A stretch of DNA of 64,000 nucleotides from JAWXBK01 sp040878185 (GTDB lineage: Bacteria > Pseudomonadota > Alphaproteobacteria > Dongiales > Dongiaceae), in the NCBI GenBank assembly GCA_040878185.1, contig JBBDMS010000003.1:62001-126000 (forward strand), written 5' to 3'. The translations under genes and the position numbers were made by a program. Position 1 is the first letter of the stretch, and the number at the start of each line of letters is the position of its first letter. The notes beneath the pieces are model-generated. The model worked only from the letters and a program-made list of their open reading frames with translations, searched no databases and was not told the DNA's origin. This document shows positions 33,745 through 42,059 of the stretch, in pieces.

Positions 33745-34386
33745 ATGGCACTGACTTTTTATTATGGCTCTGGCTCGTCCTATGCCTGGAAGGTGTGGCT
33801 GACGCTCGAGCACAAGGAAATCCCGTACGAGTTCAAGCTGCTCTCTTTCGATCGAAACGAAACGAGGAGTCCCGAATTTTTGAAGCTCAATCCGCGCGGC
33901 AAAGTACCCACGATCGTCGATAACGGGTTCGCGATCTGGGAATCATCGGCCATCGCCGAGTATCTGGAAGAGCGCTATCCGCAGAAATCATTGTTGCCGG
34001 GGGATGCGAAGCAGCGCGCGAACGCACGGCGGATTGTGGCTGAAGCCGATTCATATATCGCGCGCATTATGGGCAAGCTCAGCGAATTGACGATCTATCG
34101 CGATGCGCCCGCCGGCCACAGCGACGTCGAGCCTGTAAAGCAGCAGGCGCTGGAAGAACTCGCACTGCTCGAGGCGCAGGTCGGCGATCCCTATCTGGTC
34201 GGGCAATTGTCGCTGGCGGATTTCACACTCTATCCGCATCTGCGCATTTTCCGGCGCATCGAGGAGCGGCAACCCGGTAATGGTATCGCCGATAGTCGCA
34301 TGCCGCCGAAATTGCGCGCCTGGATGAAGCGCATCGAGGCGCTGCCCTATTTCGAGAAGACGCTGCCGCCACATTGGAAGAGCTGA
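33745..34386 (+). CDS. Glutathione S-transferase family protein
   Basis: The 213-residue protein has a thioredoxin-like N-terminus (FYYGSGSSYAWKVWLTLEHK) with Ser residues at the usual activating position, the cis-Pro glutathione site GKVPTIVDNG and the ESSAIAEYLEERYP motif. The helical C-terminal domain follows, with LSLADFTLYPHL. The reaction could be conjugation or dehalogenation; the substrate is unknown. It lies 88 bases after the CodA-like gene and ends just before a strong terminator. Confidence 0.9.
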   Translation: MALTFYYGSGSSYAWKVWLTLEHKEIPYEFKLLSFDRNETRSPEFLKLNPRGKVPTIVDNGFAIWESSAIAEYLEERYPQKSLLPGDAKQRANARRIVAEADSYIARIMGKLSELTIYRDAPAGHSDVEPVKQQALEELALLEAQVGDPYLVGQLSLADFTLYPHLRIFRRIEERQPGNGIADSRMPPKLRAWMKRIEALPYFEKTLPPHWKS

Positions 34387-34414
34387 TCGCATTCATCGTC
34401 AAATCCGATTGATT

Positions 34415-34451
34415 CCCGGCGTCCGATTCAACGAAGCGGACGCCGGGTTTT
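34415..34451 (+). terminator. Rho-independent terminator
   Basis: CCCGGCGTCCG (34415-34425) pairs perfectly with CGGACGCCGGG (34437-34447), followed by TTTT. It closes the GST transcription unit. Confidence 0.85.
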
Positions 34452-34582
34452 GTACGGCAGATGAGCGTTCTGTCGGCATGTCACATCGATGACACAGCTC
34501 ATATCGTGCGATGCCGCGATCTCGCCCGATTTCACGGTCATGTCTCCCTTATCGGCCCCGTAACGATATCGGAGAGAAGAAC

Positions 34583-35323
34583 ATGACGATTCAATCCATC
34601 AAAACGTTCGAACATCGCACTCCCACTCGGCCCGGTTTGCGTTCGCGATTGATGCAGACGACGCTGATGACTGCCGCAGCGCTCTGCCTTGCAGCGATCG
34701 TCAATACCGCTGCCGCGGCCGATATCGTGACGCATGCCGCAACCGACGCGTCGGTCGCCGCCGATGCCAAGATTGCGCAGTCGCCATCGGTCGGCGCCAT
34801 GGTTTCGGGTGCAGCACTGACGCGGACGTCGGTCGATCCGACCGGCCTCGTCGGTGTCGATGCGCAGGGCGATCTCTCGACAGACGCGACTTTGTCGTCG
34901 ACTCTCGTTGATCCGACGCAGGCAGATTTGTTGCCGGGCGAGACCGCGACGAGCGCGGCCGCGGCGATCGGAACGCATCTCGAGGCGAACGTGACCGATA
35001 CCGGCGCACCAGACACGATTGATGCGACGGGCGCGATTTCCGATGCGGTCGGTGCAGGCCAGGCGGCTGCAGTCGACGCCGGAGCGGGCGTCGCAGCGGA
35101 TGGCGGCGTGAGTGCGGCTGTCGATGCCGCAACGTCGACCGTCGGCGGCGTGATCGGCCATGTCGGCGCGGGGCTCGATGCCAATGCCGGCGCTGACGCC
35201 AACGGCAACAGTGCAGGCGCGAATGCCGATGCAGGCGCCGATGGCGATACCGGCGGTGGACTGGGTGGTGGAATTGGCGGCGCGTTGGGCGGTGTCGGAC
35301 GCGGCCTGGGCGGCGTGCTGTAA
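34583..35323 (+). CDS. Secreted Ala/Gly/Asp-rich protein, unknown function
   Basis: The start is at 34583 after GGAGAGAAG, giving 246 residues. A Sec signal (SRLMQTTLMTAAALCLAAIV, cleavage near AAAAD) precedes a low-complexity mature protein rich in Ala, Asp, Thr and Gly. The final third has Gly/Ala/Asp repeats ending in LGGGIGGALGGVGRGLGGVL. No enzymatic motif is visible. It resembles secreted acidic repeat proteins of unknown role, and I do not assign a family. It has its own terminator, and a decayed copy of its 3' end lies downstream. Confidence 0.7.
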   Translation: MTIQSIKTFEHRTPTRPGLRSRLMQTTLMTAAALCLAAIVNTAAAADIVTHAATDASVAADAKIAQSPSVGAMVSGAALTRTSVDPTGLVGVDAQGDLSTDATLSSTLVDPTQADLLPGETATSAAAAIGTHLEANVTDTGAPDTIDATGAISDAVGAGQAAAVDAGAGVAADGGVSAAVDAATSTVGGVIGHVGAGLDANAGADANGNSAGANADAGADGDTGGGLGGGIGGALGGVGRGLGGVL

Positions 35324-35344
35324 TCATTCTCCGCGGTTGAAATG

Positions 35345-35383
35345 AATAGGGCCGGAATCAAACCGATTCCGGTCCTATTTTTT
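35345..35383 (+). terminator. Rho-independent terminator
   Basis: AATAGG-G-CCGGAATC (35345-35359) pairs with GATTCCGG-T-CCTATT (35365-35379) around a 5-base loop, running into T residues to 35383. It terminates the secreted-protein gene. Confidence 0.88.
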
Positions 35384-35687
35384 GGACGATCCGTTCGGTG
35401 GCGGCGCGCCATGCGGCGGCGCCACAGAAATGCTCTTTCGGGGTCGTCGCGAAAGCCCGCCGGCCGCTGCCAGCAAAAGATTGGCGCACCCGTATAGTTT
35501 CTACTTTCGAGTTCTCCGCCAACGTCGAGTCCGTCGCAATCGTCTGCTGTCCGCGACGGGCACAGCGCGCCGAGGCGGCACCAGCGCAGGTGCCTCGGCC
35601 GGAACCGGTGCGGATGTCGGCGGCGGGATCGGCAGTGCGCCGGGTGGCGCACTCGGGAGCGACGGGCGCGGTCTCGGCAATAACTGA
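35382..35687 (+). pseudogene. Decayed paralogue of the secreted Gly-rich protein
   Basis: An open frame of 101 codons ends in AGASAGTGADVGGGIGSAPGG and DGRGLGNN, closely matching the Gly-rich tail of the preceding protein. Its first 65 or so codons are Arg-rich, unrelated to the paralogue and without a signal peptide, so they are probably non-coding or frameshifted. A terminator very similar to that of the intact copy follows. I read this as the 3' remnant of a tandem duplicate. Confidence 0.5.
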
Positions 35688-35722
35688 CCGCGTCGACGTC
35701 CAGGCGTTACTGTCTCTGTGCG

Positions 35723-35758
35723 GGGCCGGGATCATCGCGATTCCGGCCCTTCTTTTTT
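35723..35758 (+). terminator. Rho-independent terminator (duplicate of the one at 35345)
   Basis: GGGCCGG (35723-35729) pairs with CCGGCCC (35743-35749), and the stem extends inward with GATC/GATT. It is followed by TTCTTTTTT. The loop-side sequence GATTCCGG is shared with the terminator at 35345. Confidence 0.85.
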
Positions 35759-35802
35759 CGTTCGGCGAAATGCGCCCGCATGTCTGCTGCGGGCGATATT
35801 GC

Positions 35803-36735
35803 TCAAGCCGTGCGCGGATCCGCCATGGCGAGCACGCGAATCAGCAGATCGCACCAGCGATCCTGCGGCTCCCAACCGAGCGCCTTGCGCGTGCGTCCGA
35901 TATCGTAGACCGAGGCGCGCGGATCGGCGTCGTATAATGCAGGATTGCGGATTTCGGGCTCGACGCCGAATTCACGACGCACCAGTTCGCGCGTGGGCAG
36001 TGCGGTGAAGCTGTCTGCGGCCGACACATAGAAAACATCGTAGGGACCGGTATCGGCCTCGAGCGCCGCGCGGAAACAGCGCGCGGCGTCGGCGGGGCTC
36101 ACGAAAGCCCGCGACCCGAGAATCTCTTCCTCGGTCGCCCGCCAGCTCGGATGCATCGCCTTTGGCGGCGGCGTTCCGCCGTCGAGGGCAACGGTCTTGA
36201 GTGCGGCATCGTAGGCGAAGTCGGCCTGCATGACCCAGGTCGGCCGCAACGCGCACACCGTCATCCGGCCGCGTGCCGCGAACGCCTTGGCGACGAGTTC
36301 GCCGACCTGCTTGCTGAGACCGTAGGCATGGGTCGGCGCACCGGGATGGTCGGTATCGACCGGCAGATAACGCGGCGGATTATGTCGGCCCAGTGCAACG
36401 GCGGAGATGCTCGAGCAGACGACCGCACGCTTCACGCCGGCGACCTCCGCGAGATCGAGCACATTCCACAGCCCCTGCACATTGGTTTCGAAAAAACGGT
36501 GTTCGGGTGCAGTGACGGCCTCATCGAGGGCCGCCAGATGGATGACGGCATCCTGACCGGAAACGGCGCGCGCGACCGCCGCGCGATCGAGAATGCTGCC
36601 CGCGATATACCGGACGGCGCCATGCGGTGGCGCCAGATCGAGGACGGATACCTGCGCATGTCGGCCCAGCTCGTCGACCACAAAACGACCGAGCAAGCCG
36701 CTGCCGCCGGTCACCAGAACTTTCTCAAACCGCAT
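35803..36735 (-). CDS. NAD-dependent epimerase/dehydratase family protein
   Basis: I place the start at 36735 (MRFEKVLVTGG), giving 310 residues; an upstream in-frame start at 36768 is possible. The extended-SDR cofactor loop is VTGGSGLLGRFV. The acidic residue after strand 2 (VLDLAPP) favours NAD. The catalytic Ser is in VVCSSISAVALG and the Tyr-Lys pair is in HAYGLSKQVGEL. These enzymes act on nucleotide sugars, uronates or similar. No sugar-synthesis genes are close, so the substrate is open. Confidence 0.88.
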   Translation of the reverse strand: MRFEKVLVTGGSGLLGRFVVDELGRHAQVSVLDLAPPHGAVRYIAGSILDRAAVARAVSGQDAVIHLAALDEAVTAPEHRFFETNVQGLWNVLDLAEVAGVKRAVVCSSISAVALGRHNPPRYLPVDTDHPGAPTHAYGLSKQVGELVAKAFAARGRMTVCALRPTWVMQADFAYDAALKTVALDGGTPPPKAMHPSWRATEEEILGSRAFVSPADAARCFRAALEADTGPYDVFYVSAADSFTALPTRELVRREFGVEPEIRNPALYDADPRASVYDIGRTRKALGWEPQDRWCDLLIRVLAMADPRTA

Positions 36736-37041
36736 GTCGGAATACGCCTCTGTACCGGCTGGCTGCAACTTGTCGTGTATATTTTACCTCGGCGCCGCTC
36801 AACGCTGGCCTGTGCTTTCGTATACCCGGTCGCCGTGCGCCAGGCGGTACAGGCCATGTATCATTGCATCGGCCGGCCGACCGGGCCAGTAAACCTGGCA
36901 GGCGGCGCGTCAATAAAGTCCTGGTGCGGCCTATGGACGGCGCATTGCGCCAGACCCGATCCTTGGTGGTCATGGGTTGCACGGGCTCGGCGCTTGCTTG
37001 GCCACGAACCACGCCCAACATTGAATCCCATGGATCGAGGC

Positions 37042-37977
37042 ATGAAATCCAGTATGACGACGCTGAGCCGCCGCGCGCTGCTGGGTTCGGCCGCGACTAT
37101 CGGTGCGGCTGCATGGTTTGGCTCCGGGCCTGCCGACGCTGACGATACGCCGCGGCTGACCAAAGCGATTCCCTCGAACGGCGAACACATCCCCGCCATC
37201 GGCATGGGTTCGTGGATCACCTTCAATGTTGGCGACGATGCCGCGTTGCGAACCGAGCGCGCCGCGGTGCTACAGACGTTCTTCGATCGGGGCGGCGGCA
37301 TGGTCGATTCCTCGCCGATGTACGGTTCGTCCGAAGCCGTCATCGGATACGGGCTGAAGACCATTCCGGATACGCGATCGCTGTTCGCGGCAAGCAAGGT
37401 CTGGACGCTGCTGCAATCGTCAGGGCCGGACCAGATGGAAGAATCGCGCGCACTCTGGGGAATCGAGCGCTTCGATCTGATGCAGATTCACAATCTGCTG
37501 AACTGGGACGGGCATATCGAGACACTGCGCGCCGACAAAGCTGCCGGTCGGATCCGCTATATCGGGATCACCACGTCACATGGTCGTCGCCATGACGAGT
37601 TCGAAAAAGTCATGCACGAGCCGGATCTCGATTTCGTCCAGTTCACGTACAACATCCTCGATCGCGAAGCGGAAGACCGGTTGCTGCCGCTGGCCGCCGA
37701 TCGCGGCCTCGCCGTGATCGCAAACCGGCCCTTTCGGCAGAACGCGCTGATCGAACATTTTGCCGCGCATCCGCTGCCGTCATGGGCCGGGGAGATCGAT
37801 TGCGCGAACTGGGCGCAGTTTCTGCTCAAGTTCGTGATCTCGCATCCTTCCGTCACCTGTGCGATTCCGGCGACGACGCGGGTCGACCATATGCATGAGA
37901 ATATGGGGGCGCTTGAAGGTCGTCTGCCCGATGCATCGATGCGCGAGCAGATGATCCGCTACGTCGAAGCCCTGTAG
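37042..37977 (+). CDS. Exported aldo/keto reductase
   Basis: The 311-residue protein begins with a Tat-type signal (LSRRALLGSAATIGAAAWFG) and is therefore probably periplasmic. The mature domain is an aldo/keto reductase: IPAIGMGSW, the catalytic Asp/Tyr in GGGMVDSSPMYGSSE, the Lys in FAASKVW and the His in LMQIHNLL. The cofactor end IPATTRVDHMHENMGA is conserved. In-frame ATGs at 37030 and 37054 are alternatives. Exported aldo/keto reductases of this kind are common in alphaproteobacteria, and their substrates are mostly unknown. The DUF6064-like gene follows after 18 bases. Confidence 0.88.
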   Translation: MKSSMTTLSRRALLGSAATIGAAAWFGSGPADADDTPRLTKAIPSNGEHIPAIGMGSWITFNVGDDAALRTERAAVLQTFFDRGGGMVDSSPMYGSSEAVIGYGLKTIPDTRSLFAASKVWTLLQSSGPDQMEESRALWGIERFDLMQIHNLLNWDGHIETLRADKAAGRIRYIGITTSHGRRHDEFEKVMHEPDLDFVQFTYNILDREAEDRLLPLAADRGLAVIANRPFRQNALIEHFAAHPLPSWAGEIDCANWAQFLLKFVISHPSVTCAIPATTRVDHMHENMGALEGRLPDASMREQMIRYVEAL

Positions 37978-37995
37978 CGGCCGGCAGGAGTCGCG

Positions 37996-38637
37996 ATGTT
38001 TCCTTACGACGCCGATGCCCTGTTCGCGTTTCTCGCGCAATACAATCTGGCCCTCTGGCCGGCGCAGATTCTGGCGCTGCTGATGGCCCTGGGGGCGATC
38101 CTCCTCGTGCTCCGCCCGCGCAGCGGCAGCGGACATATTGTCGGCGCGATCCTGGCGGCGTCGTGGCTCTCGAGCGGCGCCGTCTATTACCTGGTCTATC
38201 TGTCGGCGATCGACTTTGTCTCGCCGCTCTTCGGGCTGCTCCTGATCGTCCAGGGCCTTCTGATGGCCTGGGATGGGGCGATTCGCGGCCGGCTGTCGTT
38301 CTCGTTTCACCGCGATTGGTCCGGTTGGGCTGCCCTCGCCCTGGTGCTTGCGGCGCTGATGTACGAACCGGTCATCGCATTGCTCGGCGCCCAGGATTGG
38401 CTGGCCGTCCGAGTCGTCGGGCTCGCGCCGGCACCGACCATGGTCTTCACCGTGGGTTTGCTGCTGCTTGCCGAGCGATTCGCCCTCTATCTGCTGGTCA
38501 TCCCGATCTTGTGGTCTATCAGTGCTCTGGCGCTCGCGTGGTTTCTCGGAATTCCCGCCGATCTTGTTCTACCGCTTGCCGGTATTGCGGCCGGGGTCCT
38601 GATCATCTGGCGTCGCACACGTGGGGTGCGGGTGTGA
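37996..38637 (+). CDS. DUF6064-like integral membrane protein
   Basis: The 213-residue protein has about seven membrane spans and few charged loops. It opens with MFPYDADALFAFLAQYN followed by LALWPAQILALLMALGAIL, the pattern of the DUF6064 family. Later spans include FGLLLIVQGLLMAW and LLVIPILWSISALALAWFLG. The function is unknown. It is probably co-transcribed with the exported aldo/keto reductase. Confidence 0.7.
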   Translation: MFPYDADALFAFLAQYNLALWPAQILALLMALGAILLVLRPRSGSGHIVGAILAASWLSSGAVYYLVYLSAIDFVSPLFGLLLIVQGLLMAWDGAIRGRLSFSFHRDWSGWAALALVLAALMYEPVIALLGAQDWLAVRVVGLAPAPTMVFTVGLLLLAERFALYLLVIPILWSISALALAWFLGIPADLVLPLAGIAAGVLIIWRRTRGVRV

Positions 38638-38992
38638 CCCGACCGCCGCTGCGGGTGTGCGCGGCGCATGATTTCCAGCGAAATCCGCTGCAAATGCTTG
38701 ATCCGCGGGCCAAGGCCTAGTATCGCTGCCGAAGGTCGGATGGGGGCGATCGATCGGCGCGGTAAGTGATTCGCCGGGCGGTCGGAGCCGGGAGCGGCTC
38801 GATTCCGCAAAGCCTTCGACCGTCGGAGAGTTCCCGTTGGTATCGTCCGGCCAATGGCCCGTCGCACGACGGCCCGGGGTCGTCGAGACGGTCGGTGCCA
38901 CCGGAAAACGCGATTCCCGGTCCGTTGTTTTCTTGTTTTCCGGGGAGCGCTGTGATTCTGTCGTAACCGTAACATTCCATGGAGAATCCAAC
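38638..38992. other. Intergenic region upstream of HU
   Basis: These 355 bases hold no gene I can support on either strand. The HU promoter should lie here, and a T-rich stretch (TTGTTTTCTTGTTTTCC, near 38925-38942) is the most likely core-promoter zone. I could not place -35 and -10 boxes with confidence. Confidence 0.5.
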
Positions 38993-39304
38993 ATGGCCGA
39001 AAAACCGGCTGCCAAACCGGCGAAGGTCCCCACCGTTTCCCTGAAGCAAGTCGCAGCAGAGATCGCCGAGGCGCATGAGCTGTCGAAGAAGGACGCCCAA
39101 GCGATTCTGGACGACTTCATCGCCCGCATCGGAAAGCACCTGAAGAAGGGCGAGAAGCTGCGCCTGACCGGTCTCGGGATCCTCCAGGTTCGCAAGCGCC
39201 CCGCCCGCATGGGCCGCAATCCGGCCACCGGCGAAGCGATCAAGATCAAGGCGAGCAAGAAGGTCGCATTCCGTCCGGCAAAGGAACTCAAGGACTCGCT
39301 CTAG
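38993..39304 (+). CDS. HU-family DNA-binding protein
   Basis: The start is at 38993; the frame is open for 52 more codons upstream, but these lack HU character. The 103-residue protein has a Lys/Ala/Pro N-terminal extension (MAEKPAAKPAKVP), then the HU core: VAAEIAEAHELSKKDAQAIL and LRLTGLGILQVRKRPARMGR. The DNA-intercalating arm has GRNPATGEAIKIKASKKVAF with the usual Pro. It is a nucleoid protein that bends DNA. The N-terminal extension is slightly longer than in E. coli HU (90 residues). Confidence 0.93.
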   Translation: MAEKPAAKPAKVPTVSLKQVAAEIAEAHELSKKDAQAILDDFIARIGKHLKKGEKLRLTGLGILQVRKRPARMGRNPATGEAIKIKASKKVAFRPAKELKDSL

Positions 39305-39501
39305 TCTCAGATCGGCGCGCGCGGATCGGAAGTGTTCACCCCGGTCTCGCGCGCGCTATCTGTGCTGTCGGCGACACAGCGTTCGCATGACAGCGCCTGC
39401 CTCGCGCGCAGCCCTCGCACTCCGATCCCGTTTCAAAAATTTTGAACGTCTGCGATGTGCACCAGGCACGGCGCGCGGCCGCATTCTTGCCCCGTTGCCG
39501 C

Positions 39502-39519
39502 TATGTGATATATCATATA
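39502..39519. promoter_or_regulatory. AT-rich palindrome, candidate GntR operator
   Basis: TATGTGATATATCATATA is an 18-base inverted repeat with one mismatch pair, centred on TGATATATCA, in otherwise GC-rich DNA. It lies 70 bases before the M24/polyamine-transporter operon. Its ATATATCATAT part is identical to a sequence at 49163-49173. The remaining bases of the 39305-39589 gap show no gene. Confidence 0.55.
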
Positions 39520-39589
39520 CAAGATCGCGCGGCGCCGTTTATGGCATGTCGGTGCCGGGCAATGGAGCAAGCGAGGGAGACCGGGCGCA

Positions 39590-40792
39590 ATGGCCAAGAA
39601 GAACATGTATTTCCCCCAGGAGGAGTACGAGGCGCGGTGGAAAAAGCTCCACGACGCGATGCGCGCGAAGGGATACGAAATCGCGCTGGTCTGGGGAAAG
39701 ACCGCCGGCACGTACGAGCGCTCGATGGAGACGGCTTATCTCACCAATTTTTACTCGACCCATTCCGGCCAGGAACCCGATTCGCATGTCTGGAACGCGC
39801 GTTCCTTTTGCGCGGCAATCATGGAGCCGGGGAAGTCGCCGGAACTGCATACCGACGAGGCCGATCCGCAGATGGATCGGTTGCCGGTCGACAATTACCA
39901 CTCGCATCTCGATCCGATTCAAGGCATCGCCGACGCGCTGAAAAAGCGCAAAATCAAGGGCAAGGTCGCCTTCGTCGGCAGCGACATTCTGCCGGTCAAA
40001 TATGCCGAACAGCTTAGGAAAGCGACGCCCGGCATCGAGTATGTCTATGAGAACGATCTCGTCCGCGACGTTCGGCTGATCAAAAGCCCGCGCGAACTCG
40101 ACATGTTCCGCGAGGCCGGCGCGATGGTGACGGTGGCGCTGACCAAGCTGATCGAGGCGATGATCATGGGCAAGTCGGAAGCCGAAGCGGCGGCGCTCGG
40201 CGGTGCCGAATTGCTGCGTCGCGGCGGCGGCTGGCATCGCATCGCGATCTCGCATGGCGACAAATCGGCCTATCCGGAAAGCGATCCGCTCTACGGCTTT
40301 TCCCAGGCCGCGCCGAAGACCGGCGATATCTGCCACGCCTTCATTTATGGGCCCATCTGGCAGGGCTACTGGCTCGACCCCGGGCGTACCTTTGTCTGCG
40401 GCCGCAAGCCGACCGCGGAAGGGAAAAAGCTGATCGAAGATTGCGTGCTCGTGATGGACGCGATCGAGGAAAAGGTTCGCCCCGGCGCGAAGCATCGCGA
40501 CGTGTCGCGTCATGCGCGCAAAATCCACGACGAGGTGAAAACCGAGGAATGCTTCTACGATACGAGCTGGCCGTATTTTGGTCACAGTAATGGCTGTCTA
40601 TGGGAGAAGCCGTTCCTGCTCACCGATCCGGACAAGGTGCCGGAGGAGTGGGTGTTCCAGGAAGGGATGGTCGCCAGTTCCGAAGCGTTCCTGACCCGGA
40701 CCGGAATCGGCACCGCCTCTTACGAGACCAACTGGATCGTGACGAAGGATGGAATCGAGAAGATCACGCCGTTGCCGATGATCTGGTGGTAG
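39590..40792 (+). CDS. M24-fold (creatinase/aminopeptidase P family) protein, copy 2
   Basis: The 400-residue paralogue of the protein at 27286 shares the opening YFPxxEYExRW, THSGQEPD, VKSPRELDxFREAG-like and SEAEAAALGGA blocks. As in copy 1, the first metal Asp is absent (HAFIYGPIWQGYWLDPGR), while FGHSNG, SSEAFL and YETNW remain. This fits creatinase-like chemistry better than peptide cleavage. It is the first gene of an operon with a polyamine-type ABC transporter, so its substrate may be what that transporter brings in. GAGGGAGA precedes the ATG. Confidence 0.83.
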   Translation: MAKKNMYFPQEEYEARWKKLHDAMRAKGYEIALVWGKTAGTYERSMETAYLTNFYSTHSGQEPDSHVWNARSFCAAIMEPGKSPELHTDEADPQMDRLPVDNYHSHLDPIQGIADALKKRKIKGKVAFVGSDILPVKYAEQLRKATPGIEYVYENDLVRDVRLIKSPRELDMFREAGAMVTVALTKLIEAMIMGKSEAEAAALGGAELLRRGGGWHRIAISHGDKSAYPESDPLYGFSQAAPKTGDICHAFIYGPIWQGYWLDPGRTFVCGRKPTAEGKKLIEDCVLVMDAIEEKVRPGAKHRDVSRHARKIHDEVKTEECFYDTSWPYFGHSNGCLWEKPFLLTDPDKVPEEWVFQEGMVASSEAFLTRTGIGTASYETNWIVTKDGIEKITPLPMIWW

Positions 40793-40804
40793 CAGAACAA
40801 GATG

Positions 40805-40830
40805 CCGGAAGCCGGCTGGCCGGCTTCCGG
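40805..40830 (+). promoter_or_regulatory. Intercistronic 12-bp perfect hairpin
   Basis: CCGGAAGCCGGC (40805-40816) and GCCGGCTTCCGG (40819-40830) form a perfect stem between the M24 gene and the binding-protein gene. There is no T-tract, and the GGAGG of the next gene follows 10 bases later. It may stabilise the mRNA 3' end of the M24 cistron or set the expression ratio with the binding protein. Confidence 0.55.
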
Positions 40831-40850
40831 TGCAGCAATGGGAGGACACA

Positions 40851-42038
40851 ATGAAGAACGCAAAACAGCAGGGCGACACCTATCCGATCAGCTTCGATCC
40901 GCGGACCGGGTTGCTGCGCACCCGCACCTATAGCGGTCTCTCGCGCCGTCAGTTTGGCAAGAGTCTGGCGGCGGCCGGTGCAGCCGGCGCGATCGCCGGC
41001 ATGATGCCGGGACAGGCCAAGGCCGACACGACCGTCAAATATGTCGGTTGGCAGGGTTATGACGAAGGCATCAACGCCGATGGCTGGTTCGCCAGCCAGG
41101 AGATCACGCTGCAGCCGACCTATATTACGGCCGGCAACGAAGAGATCATCGCGCTGTTGCAGTCGGGCGGCAAAGGCAATGTTGATTTCGTGTCGCCGGC
41201 CGCGCTTTACGTCCCGTTCTATGTCGAGATCGGACTGGTCGAGCCGCTCGACCTCGATCGCATTCCGAATTACGCCAATCTGTTCCCCGAATTCCAGGAC
41301 ATGCCGACGCTCGCGATCGACGGCACGCATTACGGCACGCCGTTCATCTGGGGCTCGATCCCCATGATGTACAATGCCGACGTGGTCACTGAACCGCCGA
41401 CCTCGTGGCTCGACATGATGGATCCGCGTTGGCAGAACAAGGTCGCGTTCGTCGCCGATCTCATCGGCGTGATGCCGCCCTTTATGGCGCTCGCCGGCGA
41501 GACGCGGACGCCATGGATCGCAACGCAGGAAACGCTCGACGAAGCGACCGAGCTCCTGATCAAGATCAAGAAAGAGCACGCCCTCACGGTCACGCCGGGC
41601 TATGGCGAACTCGGTTCGCTGTTCGCCAGTGGCGAGGTGGTCATGGCGCCGGCCTGGGAACCGACCAGCGTATGGGGCGGAGCCGATGCCGTGAACCTCG
41701 ATTGGGTCATGCCGAAGGAAGGCGGGCTGGTGTTCGTCGACAATCTGTCGATCGTGCCGGGTGCGCCGGAAATGGACCGTGCCTACGAGGTGCTGAACCA
41801 GTCGCTGACGCCCGAGGCGCAAGCCCACACTGCGAATCTAAACGCGACCGGCACGGTGGTCCGCGACGCGGTGCCGATGATCGACGAAGGGACGCGCGCG
41901 CTTTATCCTTACGACGATATTGCGGGCTGGTTCGAGGCGGCCGGCGGCATTACCCAGCTCTGGCCGACGCAGCCCGATGGCGATAACGTGACGTTCGATG
42001 ATGTCACGCGGGCTTGGGAACGTTTCCTGAGCGCCTAG
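40851..42038 (+). CDS. Polyamine-type ABC transporter substrate-binding protein (PotD-like)
   Basis: The start is at 40851 after GGGAGGACACA, giving 395 residues. A Tat-type signal lies unusually far in, after about 28 residues (LSRRQFGKSLAAAGAAGAIA, cleavage near AKADT). The mature part has the PotD/spermidine-putrescine pattern: YVGWQGYDEG, FVSPAALYVPFYVEIGLVEP and YGTPFIWGSIPMMYNAD. It delivers substrate to the permease pair downstream. Ligand-binding acidic residues cannot be assigned confidently, so putrescine is not certain. Confidence 0.88.
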   Translation: MKNAKQQGDTYPISFDPRTGLLRTRTYSGLSRRQFGKSLAAAGAAGAIAGMMPGQAKADTTVKYVGWQGYDEGINADGWFASQEITLQPTYITAGNEEIIALLQSGGKGNVDFVSPAALYVPFYVEIGLVEPLDLDRIPNYANLFPEFQDMPTLAIDGTHYGTPFIWGSIPMMYNADVVTEPPTSWLDMMDPRWQNKVAFVADLIGVMPPFMALAGETRTPWIATQETLDEATELLIKIKKEHALTVTPGYGELGSLFASGEVVMAPAWEPTSVWGGADAVNLDWVMPKEGGLVFVDNLSIVPGAPEMDRAYEVLNQSLTPEAQAHTANLNATGTVVRDAVPMIDEGTRALYPYDDIAGWFEAAGGITQLWPTQPDGDNVTFDDVTRAWERFLSA

Positions 42039-42059
42039 CCGGCGATCGTCGTACAGGGC

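Noticed and set aside
35398..35937. A 179-codon plus-strand frame overlapping the decayed paralogue
   Set aside because: It runs through a strong terminator and into the 3' end of the minus-strand epimerase gene, with no recognisable features.
40805..40830. The intercistronic hairpin as a terminator
   Set aside because: No T-tract follows and the transporter genes continue immediately in the same direction.
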